Source of the DNA: SHWC01 sp050173345 | Lineage (GTDB): Bacteria > Pseudomonadota > Alphaproteobacteria > UBA828 | Assembly: GCA_050173345.1 (NCBI GenBank) | Contig: JBFXKW010000007.1 | Span: 62,001-126,000, forward strand | DNA length: 64,000 nucleotides | Direction: 5' to 3' | Part shown: one piece after another, positions 58,050 through 64,000 of the stretch | Layout of the letters: every line of letters starts with the position of its first letter | How positions within the stretch are numbered: position 1 is the stretch's first letter | The notes under the pieces: generated by a model | Database searches by the model: none | What the model saw: the letters and a program-made list of their open reading frames with translations, nothing else | What the model was told of the DNA's origin: nothing | Made by a program: the position numbers and the translations under genes

Positions 58050-59120
58050 TCAGCCGCCCCGCTTGACCACGCGGACGTCGACGCGGTCGGCCGGGCTCTC
58101 TTCCGTCTGGTTGCCGAGGGCGCGGACGTCGATCCGCGTCGAGCGCACGCCCGCGTCGATCAGCGCGCCGCGCACCGCGAGCGCCCGGTTGAGCGAGAGC
58201 CTGCGCGACTGGCTCGCGGTCTCCTTGGTGCCGGCGGCGAAGGCGAGGAGCTGAACCCGCAAGCTCGGGTCGCGCGACAGCAGCGCCGCCAGCTCGCCGA
58301 GCGGCTGCACCGCGGCGCTCGGCAGGTCGGCGGCGTCGGGCGCGAACGGGATGCGCACCGCATCGGGCGCGACGCTGACCGGCTCCTCGGGCACCGCCAT
58401 GGCGATGGTGGGCTCGTCCGCGGGTGCCTCGGCGGCGGTTGTCGGCTCCTCCGGCCCGGCCGCGGGCGGCGTGGCCTCGGGCTCCGCCGGCGCTTCTGCC
58501 TGCGCGCTCTCGGCTTGCTCGGGCGGTGGCGGCGGCTCGGGCGCGGCCACGGGCTCCTCGCGCGGCGGCTCCGCGGCTGGCTCGGGGGCAGGGGACGGGG
58601 CCGTAGCCTCCGGAACGGGCTCAGGCTCCGGCGCGACAGGCTCCGGCTTCGGCGTAACGGGCGCGGGCGCTTCCACCGCGGCGGTCTCGGTCGTGTGCTC
58701 GGCCTCGGCTTCGGCCCTCGGCGGCGCGGGCTTGGGCGCGTCCTCCGCCACCTCGTCCGGCGCGGGCTCGGGCGCGGCGACCACCTCGGCGGTATCCTTG
58801 GCAGGCGCGGGCGCCAGCGGCGGTTCGGCCTCGGCCGCCGCTTCCGATTTGGGTGGCTCGGGCTTCTCGGCCGCAGGCGGAGGGGGCGCCGTCTTCTGCG
58901 CGACCGGGCCCGGCTTGCTCTTCGGCTTGCCGAGCGCCTCGTCGATCGCGCCGTAGTCGACGGTGATCTCCCCGCCGCCGGTGACGACGGCATCGTCCGC
59001 TCCGCGCGCGGCCCCGATGGGGGCGCCCAACGCAAGCGCGATGCCGAGCAGCATGCCGCCCATCGGCGCGCGACCGGCGAACCCCGGCCGCCCGCGCTCG
59101 GCGCCGCCTACAGCTTTCAT
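58050..59120 (-). CDS. Secreted OmpA-like protein with long proline-rich linker
   Basis: 356 residues. Signal peptide (GMLLGIALALGAPIGAARG), then about 170 residues rich in Pro, Ala and Glu (PAPAKDTAEVVAAPEPAP-type sequence) that could span the periplasm, and a C-terminal OmpA-like domain (VRIPFAPDAADLPSAAVQPL, LNRALAVRGALIDAG). GAGG sits 7 bases before the ATG. First gene of the putative stator operon, 70 bases before the channel gene's coding start region. Confidence 0.8.
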   Translation of the reverse strand: MKAVGGAERGRPGFAGRAPMGGMLLGIALALGAPIGAARGADDAVVTGGGEITVDYGAIDEALGKPKSKPGPVAQKTAPPPPAAEKPEPPKSEAAAEAEPPLAPAPAKDTAEVVAAPEPAPDEVAEDAPKPAPPRAEAEAEHTTETAAVEAPAPVTPKPEPVAPEPEPVPEATAPSPAPEPAAEPPREEPVAAPEPPPPPEQAESAQAEAPAEPEATPPAAGPEEPTTAAEAPADEPTIAMAVPEEPVSVAPDAVRIPFAPDAADLPSAAVQPLGELAALLSRDPSLRVQLLAFAAGTKETASQSRRLSLNRALAVRGALIDAGVRSTRIDVRALGNQTEESPADRVDVRVVKRGG

Positions 59121-59181
59121 CGCGCACCTCGCCGATGCCGATTGCGCGGCCGACCCGGCCGCCGCGTCATCCCAGGCTCAG

Positions 59182-59210
59182 ACAATAATATGCCGGGGAG
59201 GGCGCCACAA
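59182..59210 (-). promoter_or_regulatory. Candidate promoter of the stator-like operon
   Basis: Minus strand: TTGTGG (59210-59205), 17 bases, TATTGT (59187-59182), placing a start near 59175, about 55 bases before the OmpA-like ATG. This would separate the three-gene unit from the suhB-like gene upstream. Confidence 0.45.
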
Positions 59211-59220
59211 CGCCGCGGCG

Positions 59221-60054
59221 TCACGCCCCGGCCGGCGTCTCGGCCGTTTTGGGCAGGCGGCGGGCGCCTTCGTCGAGCGCCTTGCGCAGCGCCTCGTGCA
59301 GATGGAGGTTGGAGGCGAGCACGTCGCCGTCCGCGAGGCCGCGCGTCGCGCCCTCGGGGTCACTCACCGTGCCGCCCGCCTCGCGCACCAGCACGATGCC
59401 GGCCGCGATGTCCCAGGGCGAGAGGGCGAACTCGAAGAAGCCGTCGACCCGCCCGGCCGCGACATAGGCGAGGTCGAGCGAGGCAACGCCGAGCCGGCGC
59501 ACGCCCGCGGTCATGCCCCACACGGTATCCAGCATGTACATGTAGGCCGGGTGCGTGGCACGGCCCTTGAACGGCATGCCGGTCGCGATCAGCGCGTCCG
59601 CCATGGTGCGGCGCGAGGAGACGCGCAGCCGCCGGTTGTTGAGATAGGCGCCGGCGCCGACCTCGGCCCAGAACATCTCGTCGAGCAGCGGGTCGTAGAT
59701 CACGCCGGCATAGGGCTGGCCGTCGCGTTCGAGCCCGATCGAGATGGCGAAGTGCGGGATGCCGTGCAGGAAGTTCGTGGTGCCGTCGAGCGGGTCGACC
59801 ACCCAGCGGTTGGAGGTGTCAGGCCCCGCGATCTCGCCGGATTCCTCGAGCAGGAAGCCGTATTTGGGCCGCGCCTTCTGCAATTCGGCGATCAGCACGG
59901 CCTCGGCGCGGTGATCGGCGGTGCTGACGAAATCGGCCGGCCCCTTCTGCGAGACCTGGAGCTGCTCGACCTCGCCGAAATCGCGCTGCAGCCCGCGCGC
60001 GGCCTTGATGGCGGCGTTTGCCATCACGGTGATGAGCGGGGAGCGGACGGCCAT
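59221..60054 (-). CDS. Inositol monophosphatase family protein (SuhB-like)
   Basis: 277 residues. Metal-binding motifs: GPADFVSTAD, LLEESGE, WVVDPLDGTTNFLHGIPHF and SPWDIAAGIVLVREAGG. Hydrolyses inositol or similar sugar monophosphates with Mg2+. The frame continues upstream through efp as a shadow, so ATG 60054 is the start. In many alphaproteobacteria it neighbours efp, as here (32-base gap). Confidence 0.93.
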   Translation of the reverse strand: MAVRSPLITVMANAAIKAARGLQRDFGEVEQLQVSQKGPADFVSTADHRAEAVLIAELQKARPKYGFLLEESGEIAGPDTSNRWVVDPLDGTTNFLHGIPHFAISIGLERDGQPYAGVIYDPLLDEMFWAEVGAGAYLNNRRLRVSSRRTMADALIATGMPFKGRATHPAYMYMLDTVWGMTAGVRRLGVASLDLAYVAAGRVDGFFEFALSPWDIAAGIVLVREAGGTVSDPEGATRGLADGDVLASNLHLHEALRKALDEGARRLPKTAETPAGA

Positions 60055-60086
60055 GGGGGACGGCCTCGGCTGGGCGCCTGGCCGCC

Positions 60087-60653
60087 TCAGCCCTTGGCGC
60101 GTTCGAGGTAGCTGCCGTCGGCGGTCGAGACGACGATGCGCTCGCCCTCGCCGATATGCGGCGGCACCGCGGTGCGGAAGCCGTTGTCGAGGATCGCGGG
60201 CTTGTAGGAGCTCGACGCCGTCTGCCCCTTCACCACGGGCTCGGTCTGCGCGACGGTGAACACCGCGCTGTCCGGCAGCACCACGCTGACCGGCCGGCCC
60301 TCCACGATGTCGACCGTGACCTCCATGCCGTCCTGCAGGAAGCGGGCGGGCTCGCCAGCCAGCTCGCGCGCCACCACGATCTGCTCGAAGGTCTCCGAAT
60401 CCATCAGCGTGATGTTGTCGTCGTCGCCGAACAGATAGGTGCAGACGCGCTCCTCGACGGTGAGCCGCTCGACGGTATCGGCGGTGCGGAATCGCTCGTT
60501 CGTCTTGTTGCCGGACTTGAGATCGCGCATCTCGACCTGGACGAACGCGCCGCCCTTGCCCGGCGTGATGATCTGCGACTTGAGCACGGCCCATTGCTTG
60601 CCGTTGTGCTCGATCAGGTTGCCGGGACGAATGGTATTGGCGCCGACCTTCAT
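60087..60653 (-). CDS. efp: Elongation factor P
   Basis: 188 residues: KVGANTIRPGNLIEHNG opening, and ITPGKGGAFVQ with the lysine at the tip of domain I that is modified. It rescues ribosomes at polyproline stretches. ATG 60653 gives the standard length. epmB lies 51 bases upstream on the same strand and epmA starts divergently, so the modification machinery is adjacent; the lysine should be beta-lysylated. Confidence 0.96.
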   Translation of the reverse strand: MKVGANTIRPGNLIEHNGKQWAVLKSQIITPGKGGAFVQVEMRDLKSGNKTNERFRTADTVERLTVEERVCTYLFGDDDNITLMDSETFEQIVVARELAGEPARFLQDGMEVTVDIVEGRPVSVVLPDSAVFTVAQTEPVVKGQTASSSYKPAILDNGFRTAVPPHIGEGERIVVSTADGSYLERAKG

Positions 60654-60703
60654 GAAATTCACCGTCGAAAGAGATGTGGCCCTTTTGTGCGGCGCGGAAA
60701 CTA

Positions 60704-61789
60704 TCAGCAAGGCTCGCGCCGGGCAACGCGCCGCTTCGAAGGAGCTGGATAGGCGTGCTGTTTGCCCCAGGGATCGGTTAACGCGGCGTTGCCGTCCGGC
60801 CCGAACGACAGGTATTCCGGGCCGATCGGCACCTTGCCGTGGCCATCCGGGATGTCGAGGACATAGGTGGGCTGCGCTAGGCCGGAGAGCCGGCCGCGCA
60901 GCTTGCGCACCAGCCTGCGGCCGGCCTCGATCGAGGTGCGGAAATGCGCGGTGCCGGGCGCGAGGTCGGCATGGTGCAGGTAGTAGGGCTTGACGCGCGC
61001 CGCGACCATGGCGCGGAACAGGGCCTCCAGCGTCGCCGCGTCGTCGTTGACGCCCTTGAGCAGCACGCTTTGCCCGAGCAGCGGGATGCCGGCGCGCGCC
61101 AGCTTGAGGCAGGCGTCGCGCGCAGCCTCGTTCAATTCGCGCGGATGGTTGCAGTGGATCGCGAGGTAGAGCGCCTTCTCCGCATCGAGCGCGCGGAGCA
61201 GGGCCGGCGTGATGCGCGAGGGATCGGCCACCGGCACGCGGCTGTGGATGCGCACGACCTGGACATGCGGGATCGCCTGTAGCGCTTGGATGATGGCGCG
61301 CAGCCGTCGCGGCGAGAGGATCAGCGGGTCGCCGCCGGTGAGGATGACCTCCCAGACCTCCTCATGCGCGCGGATGTAGGCGAGCGCGGCGTCGAGCTCC
61401 GCATCGCCAAGCGCGCCGTCATTGCCCAGCATCTCGCGGCGGAAGCAGAAGCGGCAATAGACCGGGCACACCATGACGGGTTTCAGCAGCACCCGGTCCG
61501 GATAGCGGTGGACGATGCCCTTGACCGGCGAATGCGGCTCGTCGCCGATCGGGTCGGCCCGCTCGATGGGGCTCCGGCGCAGCTCCGCCGGGTCGGGCAG
61601 GTATTGGCGCGCGATCGGGTCGTTCGGATCGTCGGGGTCGATCAGGCCGGCGAGGTGCGGGGTGAGCGCGACCTGGTAGCGCGCCGCGACCTTCTCCAGC
61701 GCCGCCGCGCGCGCCGCCGGCACCAGCCCGACCGCGACCAGGTCGGGGATCGCGCGCAGCGTGCTTCTGCTATCCGGTCGTCGCGTCAT
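60704..61789 (-). CDS. epmB: EF-P beta-lysylation protein EpmB (lysine 2,3-aminomutase family)
   Basis: 361 residues. Radical-SAM cluster motif CPVYCRFCFRR, with the aminomutase landmarks LKPVMVCPVYC, ILTGGDPLILSPRRL, HCNHPRELN and SVLLKGVND, plus a PLP-type lysine in PTYVLDIPDGHGKVP. It converts lysine to R-beta-lysine for EF-P modification. ATG 61789 has GAGG 8 bases upstream. Lies upstream of efp and divergent from epmA. Confidence 0.92.
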   Translation of the reverse strand: MTRRPDSRSTLRAIPDLVAVGLVPAARAAALEKVAARYQVALTPHLAGLIDPDDPNDPIARQYLPDPAELRRSPIERADPIGDEPHSPVKGIVHRYPDRVLLKPVMVCPVYCRFCFRREMLGNDGALGDAELDAALAYIRAHEEVWEVILTGGDPLILSPRRLRAIIQALQAIPHVQVVRIHSRVPVADPSRITPALLRALDAEKALYLAIHCNHPRELNEAARDACLKLARAGIPLLGQSVLLKGVNDDAATLEALFRAMVAARVKPYYLHHADLAPGTAHFRTSIEAGRRLVRKLRGRLSGLAQPTYVLDIPDGHGKVPIGPEYLSFGPDGNAALTDPWGKQHAYPAPSKRRVARREPC

Positions 61790-61852
61790 GGTGACCTCGG
61801 CGCGGCGCATCGTGCATCATGCCCGCAAAAGCTGGAGCGTCTCGGCATCGGC

Positions 61853-62914
61853 ATGAAGAGATCGACCGACATTCCCTGGTGGCGGCCCGACCGTTTCGCG
61901 CGCCGCCGCCCCTATCTCGCGGCGCGGCAGGCGATCGTGCGGGCCGTGCGCGACTACTTCGCCGCCGAAGGCTTCGCCGAGGTCGAGACCCCGGCGCTCC
62001 AGGTCTCGCCCGGCCTCGAGGTCCATCTCAAGGCGTTCGAGACCGCGCTCGAAGACCCGGCCGGCAACACGCGCCCGATGTTCTTGCACACCTCGCCCGA
62101 GTTCGCCATGAAGAAGCTCCTGGCGGCGGGCGAGCCGCGCATCTTCCAGATCGCGCGGACGTTCCGCAACGGCGAGCGCTCGGCGACCCACCATCCCGAA
62201 TTCGCCATGCTCGAATGGTACCGCGCGGGCGAGGGCGTCGAGGCGCTGTGGCGCGATGGCGAGCGCCTGCTGCGCGCCGCGCTCGCCGCCGTACCCAGCC
62301 GTCGCGCCCTCAGCTTCGAGGGAAAAGAGGCGGACCCGTCGCTGCCGTTCGAGCGGCTCACGGTCGCGGCGGCGTTCGAGCGCCATGCCGGCGTCGACCT
62401 GCTCGCGACCGCGCCCGATCCGGCCGAGCCCGACGCGGCGCGGCTGAGGCGCGAGGCCGAGCGCATCGGTATTGCTTGCCGGCCAAGCGATGGCTGGGAG
62501 GACATCTTCTTCCGCATCTTCCTGGCGCGCATCGAGCCGAAGCTCGGCCTCGGTGCGCCGACCATTCTCTACGACTACCCGGCGAGCATGGCGGCGCTCG
62601 CCCGCCTCAAGCCGGATGACCCGCGCGTCGCCGAACGCTTCGAGCTCTATGCCTGCGGCCTCGAGCTCGCCAACGGCTTCGCCGAGCTGACGGACGCGGC
62701 CGAGCAGCGCCGCCGCTTCGAGCGCGACATGGAACGGAAAGAAGCGCTCTATGGCACCCGCTACCCGATCGACGAGGACTTCATCGCCGCGCTCGCGCAC
62801 GGCATGCCCGAGGCCGCCGGCATCGCGCTCGGCTTCGACCGCCTCGTCATGCTCGCAAGTGGTGCACCGATCATCGACGACGTGCTGTGGGCGCCGGTAA
62901 CGCCGCCGCCATGA
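61853..62914 (+). CDS. epmA: EF-P--lysine ligase EpmA (GenX/PoxA)
   Basis: 353 residues of class II lysyl-tRNA synthetase fold without the N-terminal anticodon-binding domain. Motif blocks: RDYFAAEGFAEVETPALQVS, HTSPEFAMKKLLAAG, RNGERSATHHPEFAMLEWY and GIALGFDRLVMLASG. It attaches (R)-beta-lysine to EF-P. The long frame from 61286 is an artefact of antisense epmB. About 63 bases separate it from the divergent epmB, consistent with shared control. Confidence 0.94.
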   Translation: MKRSTDIPWWRPDRFARRRPYLAARQAIVRAVRDYFAAEGFAEVETPALQVSPGLEVHLKAFETALEDPAGNTRPMFLHTSPEFAMKKLLAAGEPRIFQIARTFRNGERSATHHPEFAMLEWYRAGEGVEALWRDGERLLRAALAAVPSRRALSFEGKEADPSLPFERLTVAAAFERHAGVDLLATAPDPAEPDAARLRREAERIGIACRPSDGWEDIFFRIFLARIEPKLGLGAPTILYDYPASMAALARLKPDDPRVAERFELYACGLELANGFAELTDAAEQRRRFERDMERKEALYGTRYPIDEDFIAALAHGMPEAAGIALGFDRLVMLASGAPIIDDVLWAPVTPPP

Positions 62915-62920
62915 AGCGGG

Positions 62921-63559
62921 TCAGCCGCCGCCGGCCCGCTCGATCGCCTCGTTGAACGACCTCACCGCGGCCTCCGGTCCGTCCGGGTGGTCCCAGACCG
63001 CCGAGACGACGGCGAGGAAGTCGGCGCCGGCCTCGACCAGCGGCCCGCAATTCTCGGGCGTGATGCCGCCGATCGCGACGCACGGCACCACCATCAGCTC
63101 GCTCCACCAGCGCAGCAGGTCGATCGAGGCGCGGGCGCGCGGCTCCTTGGTTGCGGTCGGGAAGAACGCGCCGAAGGCGACATAGTCGGCGCCTTGTTCG
63201 GCCGCCTCCATGGCGCGGTGGCGCGAATCATAGCAGCTCACGCCGACGATCCTGTCCGCGCCGACCGTGGCGCGCGCTTCGGCATAGTCGCCATCGTCCG
63301 CGCCGATGTGAACGCCGTCGGCATCCGCGCGCTTCGCGAGGTCGGCGCGGTCGTTGACGATGAAGGCGACGCCGCGCTCGATGCAGGGCGGCATCAGCGC
63401 CTCCGCGGCGCGCAGCACCTCGTCGTCCGGCACGTCCTTGAGGCGGAGCTGAAACGAGGCGACGTCGCCGCCGTCGAAGGCGCGGCGCAGCGTGTCGGCG
63501 AAGGCGGCCGGCGCGAGGCTCGGCGGCGAGATCAGGTAGAGGCGGCAGGGCTCGGTCAT
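62921..63559 (-). CDS. thiE: Thiamine-phosphate synthase
   Basis: 212 residues. Substrate loops: FQLRLKDVPDDE, FIVNDRADLAKRADADGVHIG and YVAFGAFFPTATKEP, then VAIGGITPEN. ThiE joins the hydroxymethylpyrimidine diphosphate and thiazole phosphate to thiamine phosphate. It is convergent with epmA and divergent from the cyclase gene. The next step, thiL, is far away at 6.6-7.6 kb. No TPP riboswitch was recognised. Confidence 0.93.
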   Translation of the reverse strand: MTEPCRLYLISPPSLAPAAFADTLRRAFDGGDVASFQLRLKDVPDDEVLRAAEALMPPCIERGVAFIVNDRADLAKRADADGVHIGADDGDYAEARATVGADRIVGVSCYDSRHRAMEAAEQGADYVAFGAFFPTATKEPRARASIDLLRWWSELMVVPCVAIGGITPENCGPLVEAGADFLAVVSAVWDHPDGPEAAVRSFNEAIERAGGG

Positions 63560-63641
63560 GGGCCGCGCAGGCTATCGCCTGTCGGCGCTTGTTTCAAACC
63601 GCCTCGATACATAGGTAGAGCATCAGCAGGGAGGTCATCCC

Positions 63642-64000
63642 ATGGCGGCTCCTGTTCAGGACATCGTGCGCGAGGGCGGCGGACTGCCGCCCGACCTGGC
63701 GGACTGGATCATCTCCCAGGGGCTGCTCGGCGCGACCGCCGAGGCGGTCTTCGAGGGGATCTCGAAGCGCCTCGTCGAGCATGGCGTGCCGATCGCCCGC
63801 GCCTATTCCGCCATGCGCATCCTGCACCCGCTCTATGCCGGCTTCGGCCTGGTCTGGCGGCGCAAGGAGCCGGGCGTCAAGGAGGAGCGCTACGGCGCGA
63901 GCCCGACGCGCTCCGAGGCCTGGCTCAGGAGCCCGATCAGGCTCCTGATCGAGGAGGACGTGCCGGAGCTGCGCCGGCGCATCACCGGGCCCGAGATCGG
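63642..64000 (+). CDS. Adenylate/guanylate cyclase-like protein, N-terminal part (cut by window end)
   Basis: The first 119 residues of a longer gene. The sequence LADWIISQGLLGATAEAVFE, HGVPIARAYSAMRILHPLYAG and SEAWLRSPIRLLIEEDVPEL is typical of the N-terminal helical region in alphaproteobacterial class III adenylate/guanylate cyclases. The catalytic domain would lie beyond the window, so cyclase activity is inferred from this region only. GGGAGG precedes the ATG. Confidence 0.7.
   Translation, partial: MAAPVQDIVREGGGLPPDLADWIISQGLLGATAEAVFEGISKRLVEHGVPIARAYSAMRILHPLYAGFGLVWRRKEPGVKEERYGASPTRSEAWLRSPIRLLIEEDVPELRRRITGPEI

Noticed and set aside
55376..59120. Zorya anti-phage system (ZorA/ZorB)
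   Set aside because: The channel and MotB-like genes fit superficially, but no ZorC, ZorD or ZorE gene is adjacent, and the neighbours are housekeeping genes (efp, inositol monophosphatase).
63560..63641. TPP riboswitch for thiE
   Set aside because: The gap is about 80 bases and shows no THI-box-like sequence.

Overview
The window is high-GC chromosomal DNA from an alphaproteobacterium. The signs are the run rpiB-glyA-nrdR-ribD-ribE-ribBA-ribH-nusB-thiL, a membrane pyrophosphatase, a ubiquinol-cytochrome c chaperone, the yceD-rpmF-plsX-fabH-ihfA-merR run, a RibBA with a degenerate second domain, and FNR/FixK-type boxes. The order cannot be fixed from sequence alone; Rhodospirillales or Hyphomicrobiales are the natural suspects. 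Coding density is high. No rRNA, CRISPR array or complete insertion sequence was seen. There are two tRNA genes, Pro(GGG) and Val(CAC).

Layout. 1-7.6 kb: one-carbon and riboflavin operon, interrupted by a toxin-first HigBA cassette. 7.7-10.6 kb: small secreted protein, a repeat-filled gap, and a K+-independent H+-pyrophosphatase. 10.7-16.1 kb: bamE, the cytochrome bc1 assembly chaperone, the fatty-acid/phospholipid run yceD-rpmF-plsX-fabH, ihfA and a MerR regulator. 16.1-18.8 kb: an apparent insertion between merR and tRNA-Pro (lipoprotein, lysozyme-like protein, methyltransferase) with a 52-bp echo of the methyltransferase gene. 19-24 kb: small envelope proteins and a probable copper cluster (DUF2946, TonB receptor, YcnI). 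24-37 kb: metabolic accessory genes (MetE-like, panC, two EamA transporters, PRISE-like reductase, 2OG-Fe oxygenase, glutamine synthetase-like enzyme, YbaL-type antiporter). 37-42.8 kb: molybdopterin oxidoreductase and two tandem universal stress proteins, each preceded by an FNR/FixK-like box at the same distance, then a MetX-like hydrolase. 42.8-46.4 kb: MFS transporter, tRNA-Val, Tat-exported carbonic anhydrase-like protein, gph and a second toxin-antitoxin pair with a palindromic operator. 46.5-53.2 kb: glmU-glmS, an acyl-CoA dehydrogenase / CoA transferase / hydratase trio, rpmE. 53.3-64 kb: MsbA-like exporter, a three-gene ExbB/MotA-MotB/OmpA unit, an inositol monophosphatase, efp with its modification genes epmB and epmA, thiE and the start of an adenylate cyclase-like gene.

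How the genes work together. The rib genes form an almost complete route to riboflavin. glmU/glmS, plsX/fabH, bamE and the exporter serve the envelope. efp, epmB and epmA form a complete EF-P beta-lysylation set. The strongest candidate for an under-described system is the ion-channel plus coiled-coil plus OmpA unit at 55.4-59.1 kb: it looks like a proton-driven, peptidoglycan-anchored stator, is not next to flagellar or Tol genes, and lacks the partners of a Zorya defence locus. The most informative evolutionary signals are two short gene-end echoes (3127/3856 and 16101/18429) that mark where cassettes entered conserved operons. Two families of paired palindromic intergenic repeats are also present.
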